Assembly (NCBI GenBank): GCA_000531095.1
Contig: HG799463.1
Span: 948,670-1,012,669, forward strand
Source of the DNA: Gemmata massiliana
GTDB lineage: Bacteria; Planctomycetota; Planctomycetia; Gemmatales; Gemmataceae
Reading direction: 5' to 3'
DNA length: 64,000 nt
Made by a program: the position numbers and the translations under genes. Numbering within the stretch: position 1 is the stretch's first letter; every line of letters starts with the position of its first letter. The notes under the pieces are model-generated. The model was not told the origin of the DNA, searched no databases, and saw nothing but the letters and a program-made list of their open reading frames with translations. Of this stretch, positions 53,300 to 62,463 are shown in pieces.

Positions 53300-54712
53300 T
53301 TACCCTTTCTTGTTGAAGGGGTTGCCTTTCCGTTCGCCCTTCCGTTCTTCGCTCCCCCGGTCGCCGCGGTCCCCGCGATCGCCACCTTTGGGGCCACCCA
53401 TACCCGGACCGCCACCGCCCGGCCCAAAACTACCGGGGCCGAAGCCACCCGGTCCTCGTCCCGGACCCTTCGGTTCGTTACCGCCGGCCACTGAACCGAT
53501 GCCCCAGTTGGCGGGGCGAGTGCCGTTTTCTTCGTAGTTTGCGATCTTCGCGTCGATGCTCTGTTGGCGGGTGAACCGCAAGTACTCATCTGCGGTCACG
53601 AACCCGTCGTTGTTAAGGTCCATGTTCATGAAATCTTGGATGTCTTTGCCGGCCTTGCGCCACTCGTAGAGGCCGACCTGTCCGTCCTTGTCGGTGTCGT
53701 CTTGCTCGAACCACGACGGAAGATCCTTCGGTAACTTGCCGTAGCGCATCGCGATCGGCTTCTCTTCTTCGGTTTCTCGCTTCTCGAATTGGCGCTGGTC
53801 CCCACCGCCCCAACCGTTCTCGCCACCGCCCCATCCGCCGAAACTGCCCCCGAAACCACCGGGGCCACCGCCCCAGTTGCCCGGGCCACCCGGACCCATA
53901 CCGCCGGGGCCGCGCCCCGGACCGCCGCCGTTACCCGCGGACGCCGCGCGTGCCGCTTCGTTCGCGGCGTGATACTCGAGGTACTGGGCTTTCGACATGG
54001 TGCCGCTCTCGGGCAGCGGTCGGCCGCCCATGCGTTCGGTCATGTTTTTCAGGAAGTCGCGCGTTTGCGGGGGGATCGCGCCGAGATCAACGGTGTCGCC
54101 GGTGCTGTTCGTGAGTCGTTGGAGCATCGACCAGCCACGTTCGGGGTCTATTCCGCGGCCCATTCCGCCGCCGCCACCTGGCCCGCCGCCCGGCCCCATA
54201 CTACCGGGGCCACCGCCCGCACCCGGGAACCCGCCACCACCGGGGGCACCCGGGAACCCGCCACCGTTACCACGGTCGCGTCCGCCACCCGGCCCCGTGC
54301 CACCGCCAGAGCCACCCGGGAACCCACCACCGGGAAAACCTCCGCTACCGGGGAACCCGCCACCGCCCGGTCCCATGCCACCACCCTGGAATCCACCGCC
54401 TCCCGCACCGGGGAACCCGCCACCACCGCCTTGGAAGCCGCCGCCGTTACCGCGATCGCGACCTCCTCCACCGGGGCCGCCTTGGAAGCCACTACCTCCC
54501 GCGCCGGGGAAGCCCCCACCCTGGAAGCCACCGCCACCGGCACCGGGGAACCCGCCACCGCCACCGCCCGGGAAGCCGCCGCCACCGCCGTTATCCCGCC
54601 CGAAACCACCCTTTCCGCCCTTACCACCGCCGGGTTGAGCTGGTGTGGGGGTCGGGTCGAGGAGGACGATCAGACCGAGCATGCCGGAAAACGCGAGCCA
54701 CTTCTTCCACAT
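53300..54712 (-). CDS. Exported Gly-rich protein with EF-hand pair
   Basis: A protein of 470 residues starting MWKKWLAFSG with a signal peptide. About 180 residues of Gly/Phe/Pro repeats follow (FPGGG, GFQGG, GAGGGGF), then a helical block (GWSMLQRLTNSTGDTVDL) and another Gly-rich stretch. Two EF-hand calcium loops come next (DTDKDGQVGLYEW and DLNNDGFVTADEY, about 365-415), and then a second Gly/Arg-rich tail. The EF-hands keep the acidic ligands at positions 1, 3, 5 and 12. Calcium binding by an extracellular, elastic-like protein is likely; function is unknown. Confidence 0.82.
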   Translation of the reverse strand: MWKKWLAFSGMLGLIVLLDPTPTPAQPGGGKGGKGGFGRDNGGGGGFPGGGGGGFPGAGGGGFQGGGFPGAGGSGFQGGPGGGGRDRGNGGGFQGGGGGFPGAGGGGFQGGGMGPGGGGFPGSGGFPGGGFPGGSGGGTGPGGGRDRGNGGGFPGAPGGGGFPGAGGGPGSMGPGGGPGGGGGMGRGIDPERGWSMLQRLTNSTGDTVDLGAIPPQTRDFLKNMTERMGGRPLPESGTMSKAQYLEYHAANEAARAASAGNGGGPGRGPGGMGPGGPGNWGGGPGGFGGSFGGWGGGENGWGGGDQRQFEKRETEEEKPIAMRYGKLPKDLPSWFEQDDTDKDGQVGLYEWRKAGKDIQDFMNMDLNNDGFVTADEYLRFTRQQSIDAKIANYEENGTRPANWGIGSVAGGNEPKGPGRGPGGFGPGSFGPGGGGPGMGGPKGGDRGDRGDRGSEERKGERKGNPFNKKG

Positions 54713-55090
54713 GGCGATACCCCAAAAATGGGCAGCATATGTCAATGGTGATACTAACCCTAAGTGCCCCAACAAGTCACGGGGCATTCGCGAAAGTCTC
54801 ACCTTACTTTCAGAAATGAATGTGCCCGTTTTTGTGTTTGGTCAACGAGCGCAATGTGTACTTGTTAAACGCCAAAGCCGGCGCATCGGAGACAACACGC
54901 GCCACCAAATCTCGTGTGTGAGCTTGGGCGACCTCGTCCGTCATTCCTTTTTGAACCCGTCGCACCAGTCGGGTAAAGTGGATTATGAATTCCGCGTGAC
55001 CGGCGCGTGAAGCCGAAAACCCGCCTCGACCCAACTGAGCGGTGTTCGGAACCTGCCAATTATCCTTCTTTTGCCAGGGCCATTTACCCC
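54713..55090. other. Leader of the Tricorn-like gene
   Basis: This stretch of 378 bases has no credible gene, repeat or terminator. The divergent EF-hand and protease promoters should lie here, but no consensus box stands out. Confidence 0.4.
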
Positions 55091-58000
55091 ATGCGCACGC
55101 ACTTCTGCGCCCCGATTTTCGGCGAAGGAAATAGAACCCGGGGACCACGAACGGTACCCGCCCCGCGCGCCCTCGTTCGGTTCCTGCTGCCGCTCGTGCT
55201 GCTTTTGTCCGCGTCGGTCGCGTCGGGCCAGGAACCGATCCGGTTCGCCCGTACCCCCGACATCTCGCCCGACGGCAAGACGATCGCGTTCAGCTACCTC
55301 GGCGACATCTGGACCGTCGAGGCCATCGGTGGCGTCGCCCGGCCGGTCACGATGCACGAGGCCCACGACATCAACCCGATGTTCAGCCCGGACGGGAAGT
55401 GGATCGCGTTCAGCTCGAACCGGTTCGGCCAGTACGACGTGTTCGTCGTTTCCGCGGTGGGCGGGAAGCCGAAGCGCCTCACGTTCGACCACGCGCCCGA
55501 CATGGTGACGGGGTGGGCACCGGACGGGAAGAGCGTGGTCTTCACCTCGCCGCGTTCGACCGCGTACCCGTCCAACTCTGAGTGCTTCACCGTGTCAGTC
55601 GAGAGCGGTGCGGAGCGGAAACTGAACCTGTTCGAGGCCAAAGAAGCGCACTTCTCGCCCTCCGGGAACGTGGTCGCGTTCGTGCGCGGGCCGGGCATGT
55701 GGTACCGGCGCGGGTACCGCGGGTCGAGCAACGACGACATCTGGGTGAGCGAGGTGGACGGCAAGAGTCCGCGGCGCGTCACCACGTTCGACGGGCAGGA
55801 CAGTTACCCGATGTTCAGCCCGGACGCGCGGAAGCTCTACTACGTCACCGAGAACGGCAGCAGGTCCGGGTGCGCGAACCTCGTGTGCCAGACGCTCTCG
55901 TCCGACTTCACCCCCGCGGGTCCGGTCAAGCGGCTCACGATGCACGAGGACGACACGGTGCGCCACGCCCGTGTTTCCGGCAACGGCGAGTGGATCGTGT
56001 ACGAGTGCGGCGCGGACCTGTGGGTCGCCTACACGCAGGGCGACCGGTCCCCGCGCAAGCTCGCCATTGAAGTGAACGCCGACGACAAGTCGAACACCGA
56101 GCGCACGGTCACCCTCACCCGCGACGCGACCGAGTACGCGCTCTCGCCCGACGAGAACCACGCGGTGCTCGTGATCCACGGGCAATTGTTCCTGACGAAG
56201 ATTCCCGGCGGTGGGAAATGCACGCGCCTCACCGAGCACGCATTCGCCGACAGCAACCCGACGTGGTCGCCCGACGGCAAAAAGATCCTCTTCGCCTCCG
56301 ATCGCGGGGGCACCACGGACCTGTACGTGCTCGAAGCGGACGACGCCGAGCACCCCGAACTGACCAGGGCTCACAAGTTCAAAACGACCCGGCTCACGAA
56401 CACCGGGTCCGAAGAGATCAGCGCGACGTTCAGCCCGAAGGGAGATCAGATCGCGTTCATCCGCGAGGGGAAGCTCTGGCTGATGAAGCCCGATGGGAGC
56501 AACCAGCGGGTGCTCGTGAGCGCCCAGAAGGTACTCGATTACGACTGGGGACCGGACGGGAAACACGTCGCGTACTGCCGGATGGATGGTTCGTTTTCGG
56601 CGGAAATTTACATCTCCGCGACCGACGGCACCGGCGCGCCCGTAAACGTGTCCCGGCACGCCACGTTCAACAGCGACGTGTCCTGGAGCCAGACGAACGG
56701 GAAGCTCGCGTTCGTGGGCCAGCGCCGGAACGCATACGGCGTTCACGTCGTCTCGCTCCAGAAGCCGCTCGCCGACGGCAGCACCCGGCCGCCCGCGGAC
56801 CAGATCGACTGGGAAGACCTGCACCTCCGCGTCGAGCGCCCCACGAACATGAGTGCCGAGTACGGCACCGTCTCGCCCGACGGAACCCAGGTCGCGTTCC
56901 GCTCGCTGTCCAACGGCGACGACCTGTGGATCGTGAGCAGCAACGGCGCGCTCCTCACGCGCATGACGTCCGGCGGGCAGGTGCCGAGCTGGATCAAGTG
57001 GTCGAAGAAGACGTCGTTCGGGACGGTGTACTTCCTCAACGGGTCTGGGGAGCTGCGGTTCGTTCGCACCGGGTTCGGGTTTAACTCGACCAGTGGAGGG
57101 CCGCCCGAACCGAGCAAGGTCGCGTTCTCGGCGAAGATGACGATCAAGCGCGACGAAGAGTTCGCCGAGATGTTCGCGCAGTGCTGGCGGGCGCTCTCGG
57201 ACAATTTCTACGACTCCAAGCACCACGGCGCGGACTGGTCCGCGGTGCGGAGCAAGTTCCTGCCGCTCGTCGCGCACACCGCGACCCGCGAAGACCTCTA
57301 CGCGCTCGTCAGCCTGATGCTCGGCGAGTTGAACGCCTCGCACCTCGGCATCAGCGGGAAGATGCCGACGCCGGACGAGTGGACCGCGGACCTCGGGCTG
57401 ATCTTCGACGACACCTACCGCGGACCGGGGCACAAGATCACCGAAGTGCTCAAGCGCGGCCCGGCCGACAAGCGCGGGATGAACATCAAACCGGGGGACA
57501 TCGTGCTCTCGATCGACCGCACGGAACTGACCAACAACGTGAACGTCTCGAGGCTGCTCAACAACAAGATCGGGGAGGGCGTGCAACTCGAAATCGCCAG
57601 TGACCCGAGAGACGCGAAGACGAAGCGCCGGATCGAGATCGTCGCGGCGAGCCGCACCCGCATTTCGCAACTCATGTACGAGCGCTGGGTGCAACAGAAC
57701 GCCGACGCGGTCGCGAAAGTCAGCGACGGCAAGGTCGGCTACATCCACATCCCGAGCATGGACGAACCGGGGCTGGATACGTTCGTCCGCGCTTTGTACT
57801 CCGACCACTTCGACAAAGAGGCGCTGGTCATCGACGTGCGGTTCAACGGGGGCGGGTTCACGCACGACCAAGTGTTGAACTACCTCGCGGGGAAGGAGCA
57901 CACGTTCTTCAAGCAGCGCGACGGCGGCGAGGGACTTGTACTTCGCAGTGCCGACCGGAAGTGGACGAAGCCGATGGTGGTCATGGCCAACAACCGGTCG

Positions 58001-58450
58001 TACTCCGACGCGGAAATCTTCCCGCACGCCTTCCGCGCTTTGGGGTTGGGTAAGGTCGTTGGTCAGGCGACCGGCGGGTTCGTGATCGGCACCGGCAGCA
58101 CGCGGCTCATCGACGGCTCGTCGTTCCGGCTCCCGCGGATCGGGGTCTACACGAACAAGGGCATCAACATGGAGAAGCAGGGCGTGCAGCCGGACGTGCC
58201 CGTTGAAGTCACCCCCGACGACTGGGCGAAGGGCATCGACGGCCAGTTGCTCAAGGCCGTCGACGTCGTGGCCCTCGACGTTCGGGAGTGGAAGAGGACC
58301 AAGGCCGGCCTCGTGGGTACGCCCGCGCCGAGCGCGGCGCCGGCCACCGCGCCGGCCCAAGTGCCGGTCGCGCCGATGCCACACGGCTCGACCCCACCTC
58401 CAGCGCCGAGCAGCCGACCCACAACGCTCATTCCGATGGCGGAAGAGTAA
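55091..58450 (+). CDS. Tricorn-like S41 protease with beta-propeller and PDZ domain
   Basis: A protein of 1119 residues from the ATG at 55091, giving a signal peptide (RFLLPLVLLLSASVASG). A TolB/WD40-like propeller (about 40-600) has many SPDGK-type blades. A helical linker is followed by a Tricorn core: LGELNASHLGISG, whose His matches the catalytic one; a PDZ domain (RGPADKRGMNIKPGDIVLSIDRTEL); the S41 block DVRFNGGGFTHDQVLNYL; and NNRSYSDAEIFPHAFR with the nucleophile Ser. It should cleave small peptides or unfolded proteins in the periplasm. The last 60 residues are Pro/Ala-rich. Confidence 0.92.
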   Translation: MRTHFCAPIFGEGNRTRGPRTVPAPRALVRFLLPLVLLLSASVASGQEPIRFARTPDISPDGKTIAFSYLGDIWTVEAIGGVARPVTMHEAHDINPMFSPDGKWIAFSSNRFGQYDVFVVSAVGGKPKRLTFDHAPDMVTGWAPDGKSVVFTSPRSTAYPSNSECFTVSVESGAERKLNLFEAKEAHFSPSGNVVAFVRGPGMWYRRGYRGSSNDDIWVSEVDGKSPRRVTTFDGQDSYPMFSPDARKLYYVTENGSRSGCANLVCQTLSSDFTPAGPVKRLTMHEDDTVRHARVSGNGEWIVYECGADLWVAYTQGDRSPRKLAIEVNADDKSNTERTVTLTRDATEYALSPDENHAVLVIHGQLFLTKIPGGGKCTRLTEHAFADSNPTWSPDGKKILFASDRGGTTDLYVLEADDAEHPELTRAHKFKTTRLTNTGSEEISATFSPKGDQIAFIREGKLWLMKPDGSNQRVLVSAQKVLDYDWGPDGKHVAYCRMDGSFSAEIYISATDGTGAPVNVSRHATFNSDVSWSQTNGKLAFVGQRRNAYGVHVVSLQKPLADGSTRPPADQIDWEDLHLRVERPTNMSAEYGTVSPDGTQVAFRSLSNGDDLWIVSSNGALLTRMTSGGQVPSWIKWSKKTSFGTVYFLNGSGELRFVRTGFGFNSTSGGPPEPSKVAFSAKMTIKRDEEFAEMFAQCWRALSDNFYDSKHHGADWSAVRSKFLPLVAHTATREDLYALVSLMLGELNASHLGISGKMPTPDEWTADLGLIFDDTYRGPGHKITEVLKRGPADKRGMNIKPGDIVLSIDRTELTNNVNVSRLLNNKIGEGVQLEIASDPRDAKTKRRIEIVAASRTRISQLMYERWVQQNADAVAKVSDGKVGYIHIPSMDEPGLDTFVRALYSDHFDKEALVIDVRFNGGGFTHDQVLNYLAGKEHTFFKQRDGGEGLVLRSADRKWTKPMVVMANNRSYSDAEIFPHAFRALGLGKVVGQATGGFVIGTGSTRLIDGSSFRLPRIGVYTNKGINMEKQGVQPDVPVEVTPDDWAKGIDGQLLKAVDVVALDVREWKRTKAGLVGTPAPSAAPATAPAQVPVAPMPHGSTPPPAPSSRPTTLIPMAEE

Positions 58451-58679
58451 GTGCAATCTGGTACCGGCGAACGGTCGGCACTCGCCGACGTTCCCGGCGC
58501 CACTGGCCGGCTTGCATACCGTTAGTGAGCCACTGGAGAGGCGGAGCCTCGGCGGTGGAGGAGTTGTACTAAGCACCGACCGCGGTATTGCACCGGACCG
58601 GGCAGTCGGATCAGATCTGCTTCTCGTTGCTCACCGCGTGCCGTCGCCGCGCATTTGGAGCCGCGGCCGGTGAGTTATT

Positions 58680-59111
58680 AGAGTCGCTGCACAATAGCGG
58701 CTGATCGGTTCAAGTCGATGCGCTGCCCCGGGTGTTCGACCTCATGCGTACATGAGGTTGTGGAGTCCGGCGACGTTCTTGATGATGAGGGTGTGCCGGC
58801 GGCGCGGGTTCCGGTACCGCTCGGCCGCGATGCGCCACACCTTCATCTTCCCGATCCCGTGCTCGACCACGATCCGACGGCGCGACACGCGCCGGTTGCC
58901 GGCCTTCTGCCGGGCCGTCAGCTGACCCTTCGGCGGTCGCCGGCGCGGGGTACACAGCCCGGTTCCCAGGTACGCCGTGTCGCCCGTGCGCCGCACCCCG
59001 TCCGGGCACACCACGGCGGTCGCGTCGTACACCTTCTTGTCATGCGTCTTGACCGAGTCGTCTGCGCATACACCAAACCTACGCACCCGGCCACTATTGT
59101 GCAGCGACTCT
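58680..59111. mobile_element. Internally deleted IS5-like element (432 bp, miniature derivative)
   Basis: Perfect 18-bp terminal inverted repeats (58680-58697 and 59094-59111, AGAGTCGCTGCACAATAG) are flanked by ATT on both outer sides (58677-58679 and 59112-59114), a likely 3-bp target duplication. Only a transposase C-terminal fragment remains between them. The left end is fused close to the middle of the transposase, so most of the gene has been lost. Confidence 0.8.
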
Positions 59112-59218
59112 ATTGTCTCCGGATTGCTCGTGTTGATGTGGCGGGCAGTCACGGGCACCCAATCGCGCTCATTTTGATTGCCCGGGATCTTATCGCCGCA
59201 CGGCCCGGAAAGTGGCAC
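58742..59218 (-). pseudogene. Transposase C-terminal fragment (DDE, IS5/Tnp_4 type)
   Basis: The open frame extends past the inverted repeat, but similarity is confined to about 58742-59075. It contains the middle catalytic Asp region GDTAYLGTG, a basic loop (KAGNRRVSRRR) and VEHGIGKMKVWRI with the catalytic Glu, then LIIKNVAGLHNLMY. The first catalytic Asp and the N-terminal half are missing. It cannot be an active transposase. The first 45 codons read across the element end and flanking DNA. Confidence 0.8.
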
Positions 59219-59393
59219 GAACGTGAACCCGTCCGGGTTCCCAACAGCGCGGCACCTGGCTCGCCGATTCGTTTCTAAAACCTACCGCCCACCGAGTGAG
59301 TCCGGCAAGCGAACTGTGCTGTTCGACACCGGAAGCGACCCGAATGCGATTTGATCTCGTTCGTGCCGTGCAGTTACTCGTTGAGATTTGCAG

Positions 59394-59480
59394 CGGAAGG
59401 GCAGGGATTCGAACCCTGGAACACCTTTCGGTGTTGCCGGTTTTCAAGACCGGTGCAATCGACCACTCTGCCACCCTTCC
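59394..59480 (-). tRNA. tRNA-Ser (anticodon UGA)
   Basis: An 87-base class II tRNA on the minus strand: acceptor stem GGAAGGG/CCCTTCC, D-arm GTGGCAGAGTGG, anticodon loop CTTGAAA (UGA), a long variable arm (AACACCGAAAGGTGTT) and TpsiC GGTTCGAATCC. The discriminator base is G, as expected for serine tRNAs, and CCA is not encoded. It reads UCA codons, among others. Confidence 0.95.
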
Positions 59481-59726
59481 AAATACTCGCAGCGCCCTTT
59501 ATGCAAAGGGGACGCCTGACACAGTTTAGCGGTTCGCGCGCGTCTCGAAAAGCACCAACCGAATCGAAGAAACGGGACCGGGTCGGAACAACGCGGTGAG
59601 TTTGACGCGCATCCGGGCTCGGCGGTTCCGAACCAGAAATCTCCCGACTTTGAGAGTGGACCGCCCCGCCCCCGAAAGGGATGATAAAACAAGCCCGAGC
59701 ACATCGGCCCGACTCGCGAGACTCAC

Positions 59727-60716
59727 ATGCAGCTTGTTCGTCGCGCGTTTACACTCATTGAGTTGCTGGTGGTGATCGCGATTATAGCGATCCTGATTGG
59801 GCTTTTGCTCTCGGCCGTACAGAAAGTGCGCGAAGCGGCTGCACGGCTCAAGTGCCAGAACAACCTCAAACAACTCGGGCTCGCGGCCCACGCCCATCAC
59901 GACGCTTACGAGCGGTTCCCCGGCGGAATTCAGACCGGCCCACGGACCTCGTCATTGTTCGTCGAGTTGCTCCCGTTCATCGAGCAAACCCCGCTGTACC
60001 AGCAATGGGACTTTGTGAACCCGGGGACGAACTTTTCCGGTTCCCCGATGCGTGCCGGGACGGTGCTGTCCGTTTATGTGTGCCCGTCGCAAACGATGCA
60101 ACACGGCGGAGGTTCGCCCGCGCTCAGCAATTACGGCGGGAACGGCGGCACCATTGCGTTCCCGCCCTCGCGGGCCACGGTCGACGGCATGTTCCACACC
60201 ACCGGCCCGGCGTCCGAACCGCGTGCGAACCAGACCGGCGTGCGCATTACGGACGTGACCGACGGCACAGCGAACACGCTCCTCTTCGGCGAACGGGTCA
60301 TCGGCGACCCGGCGCTGGACTCGTTCCTGGACGCGCCGGCCGGGGTCATCACCCCGACGCCCTCACCGGCGATCCAACCGAGCGCGAACTACTGTTTGTG
60401 GGCCGCGCCCCCCGGCCCGAACGCGGCGGGCAGTCTCCTCTGCAGTGAAGCCGCGATCGGTTACCGGCACGGCACCGTATGGACGCCCCCTCCCCCGCCG
60501 CTCCCGGGGTTCCCACCAACCCCACCGCCACCGGTGCCGTGGGACGGTCTCAAGCTCCAGTGGTGGGCGCGGATCGGGGCCTACGGGAGCCTTCACAACG
60601 GCGGTGTGAACACAACTTTCACCGACGGCAGCGTCCGGTTTCTCAGTAACTCCACAACACTTTTGGTGTTGCGCGGATTCAGTACGCGAAACGGTAGCGA
60701 AGTGATTACTGAGTAA
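59727..60716 (+). CDS. DUF1559 pseudopilin-like protein
   Basis: A protein of 329 residues. The N-terminal prepilin cleavage/methylation motif AFTLIELLVVIAIIAILIG is followed by KVREAAARLKCQNNLKQLGLA, which defines the DUF1559 family. The body holds LPFIEQTPLYQQWDF and a C-terminal HNGGVNTTFTDGSVRFL block. Planctomycete genomes carry many copies. It is processed at the inner membrane and may belong to a type II secretion or pilus-like system; its own function is unknown. Confidence 0.92.
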   Translation: MQLVRRAFTLIELLVVIAIIAILIGLLLSAVQKVREAAARLKCQNNLKQLGLAAHAHHDAYERFPGGIQTGPRTSSLFVELLPFIEQTPLYQQWDFVNPGTNFSGSPMRAGTVLSVYVCPSQTMQHGGGSPALSNYGGNGGTIAFPPSRATVDGMFHTTGPASEPRANQTGVRITDVTDGTANTLLFGERVIGDPALDSFLDAPAGVITPTPSPAIQPSANYCLWAAPPGPNAAGSLLCSEAAIGYRHGTVWTPPPPPLPGFPPTPPPPVPWDGLKLQWWARIGAYGSLHNGGVNTTFTDGSVRFLSNSTTLLVLRGFSTRNGSEVITE

Positions 60717-60774
60717 AACCGCCTCTGACGATTCCGGTTTTCGGATGCGCGGAAGAAACCGGCGCCACCGACCT

Positions 60775-61764
60775 TCACTTCCCCAGGTGCAGTAGAAGTT
60801 CCCGCTGTCGGAGCGCCTGTAATCTGTGCAGCCCGCCGCACAGGTCGAGGTACTCGGTAAAGTCTCGCACGCCGAAGATGTGGTCCTCGAGGAACTGCGA
60901 GAACGCGGCCGGGTCTTTCTCGACGTCCATCCACAACTTCAGGTGGTCCTCGTCCGAGAAGTATTCGCCCGGCATGTTCCCCGGGTAGCTCCCGAACGGC
61001 ACTTCGCACACCGCGTCGACGCACAAAAAGGGGATCTGCGTGCGGTGCGGGTTCCGGCGCATCTCGTCGTGCGGGACCAGGCGCTCGCACGAAATAATGA
61101 CGCGCTTGGACGCCCGCGCGAGGTCGATGTCGGCCACGGACGTGCCCGTGAACCGGCAGTTCCCGTAGCGGTCGGCCTCGTGAACGTGGATCGCGGCGAC
61201 GTCGGGGTACAGCGCGGGAACGGCCGCGAGCTTCTCGCCGGTAAAGGGACAGGTGATGACCTTCGCCGGGCAGTTCCCGAGCGTGTCCGTGCCCAACAGC
61301 GAGCGCGCCGGGACGAACGGAACGCCCATCGCCGCCGCGGTGTAGCGCAGCGCGAGCGTGTAGTTCGACCACTCCGCGACTTGTAGGGCGCCCGATTCCA
61401 TGACGCGCCGGGCGTGCGGCGACAGCCCGCGTGCCTCCAAACCGACGACGTAAGCCGCGTCCACACGGGCGAGCGTCTGCCCGCGCCCGGTAAGGTTCCC
61501 GGCGCACAGGATCTGGAAGTCGTGTGTAGCGGTGTGGCCGGAGAACCCGAGATGCTGCTTCCGCTGGCGCAGGATCTCGTGACACACGGCCGTCGGGATG
61601 CGGTTCGCCCCGAACCCGCCCGTGGCGAAGTAGTCGCCGTCGCGCACGAACCGCGCGACGGCCTCGGACACGGTCATGACCTTATCGACCAGACCGCGCG
61701 GCTTGGCGGCAAACGCGGCCCGGGCGTCGTCGGACGCGGGAGAGGTAAAGAGAGGAGCGGCCAT
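60775..61764 (-). CDS. CoA-transferase family I, alpha subunit (GctA-like)
   Basis: A protein of 329 residues from the ATG at 61764. Family features are MTVSEAVARFVRDGDYFATGGF near residue 29, PYTAAAMGVPFVP-type central block, HVHEADRYGNCRFTG, VIISCERLVPHDEMRRNPHRTQIP and YPGNMPGEYF. These align best with glutaconate CoA-transferase subunit A (length about 320), more than with AtoD or PcaI. The beta subunit that carries the catalytic Glu is not adjacent on either side, so this subunit would depend on a partner elsewhere. Confidence 0.82.
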   Translation of the reverse strand: MAAPLFTSPASDDARAAFAAKPRGLVDKVMTVSEAVARFVRDGDYFATGGFGANRIPTAVCHEILRQRKQHLGFSGHTATHDFQILCAGNLTGRGQTLARVDAAYVVGLEARGLSPHARRVMESGALQVAEWSNYTLALRYTAAAMGVPFVPARSLLGTDTLGNCPAKVITCPFTGEKLAAVPALYPDVAAIHVHEADRYGNCRFTGTSVADIDLARASKRVIISCERLVPHDEMRRNPHRTQIPFLCVDAVCEVPFGSYPGNMPGEYFSDEDHLKLWMDVEKDPAAFSQFLEDHIFGVRDFTEYLDLCGGLHRLQALRQRELLLHLGK

Positions 61765-61770
61765 GCAAAT

Positions 61771-61875
61771 GAAGGGGTGAAAGTGTGGTCGGGTGACGGG
61801 TGAAAAAGACAGAGGGACAATATCATGCCCCGGGCCGCTTGTCACCCCTTCGCCCGCTCACACTTTCACCCCTTC
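61771..61875. repeat. Inverted repeat upstream of the CoA-transferase
   Basis: Perfect 17-bp arms (GAAGGGGTGAAAGTGTG and its complement) at 61771-61787 and 61859-61875 enclose 71 bases. It fills most of the gap between the TPR and CoA-transferase genes. It does not match the other repeat families here. Confidence 0.75.
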
Positions 61876-61895
61876 TCTTCCGGGGCCTTTATTCG

Positions 61896-62330
61896 CTACT
61901 GCCCCTCGTATTCCTTCACCAACTTGCGGAACCGCGGGTCTTTGCGAATGGAGTCGAGGTCGTGGTCCTCGCGCATGAACTCGAAGTCGCGGTACCCGAG
62001 TTCAACGGCCTGGCGGAGCGCCGTCAGGGCCTTTTCGCGCTGTTTGAGGAGCGCGTACCGGCACGCGAGGTTGTAGTGTGCGGTCGGGTCGTGCGGCCGG
62101 ACCGTGACGAGTTGCCGGTCCACGGCGAGGCCGTCCTGCAACCGGCCCTTCATGGTCAGGTTGCACGCCTGTGCGCGGAGCACGTCGGCGAAGTCGGGCA
62201 CTGAAGACAGGACTTTCCCAAAGAACTCGAGTTCAAAATCGAGTTGCGTTCGCTCGGCAAGGAGCCCGAGAATCGAACCGGGTGGAAACGAATTGGCTGG
62301 CGTCGGACTCGGGCGCTTGGGGTGCGGCAT
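61896..62330 (-). CDS. Small TPR-containing protein
   Basis: A protein of 144 residues with three helical TPR-like units (DVLRAQACNLTMKGRLQDGLAVDRQLVTVRP, TAHYNLACRYALLKQREKALTALRQAVELG) and an end block HDLDSIRKDPRFRKLVKEYEG. The last block resembles the C-terminal cap common in such proteins. It has no signal peptide and is likely cytoplasmic. Partner unknown. Confidence 0.78.
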   Translation of the reverse strand: MPHPKRPSPTPANSFPPGSILGLLAERTQLDFELEFFGKVLSSVPDFADVLRAQACNLTMKGRLQDGLAVDRQLVTVRPHDPTAHYNLACRYALLKQREKALTALRQAVELGYRDFEFMREDHDLDSIRKDPRFRKLVKEYEGQ

Positions 62331-62463
62331 GAACGTCCCCCGGCGAAGGTGCGCGGTAGTGAGAGGACAACTACCACGCTTACCGAATTATACCCCGCTA
62401 CCCAGAGCGTGCAAACGCAGAGTCAACGGGATATTCGGTTCGCGTTCGGGTTGTAGCGGCGTT

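Noticed and set aside
55595-58576. 993-residue minus-strand frame opposite the Tricorn-like gene
   Set aside because: It is Arg/Val/Asp-rich and mirrors the codon pattern of the real protease gene.
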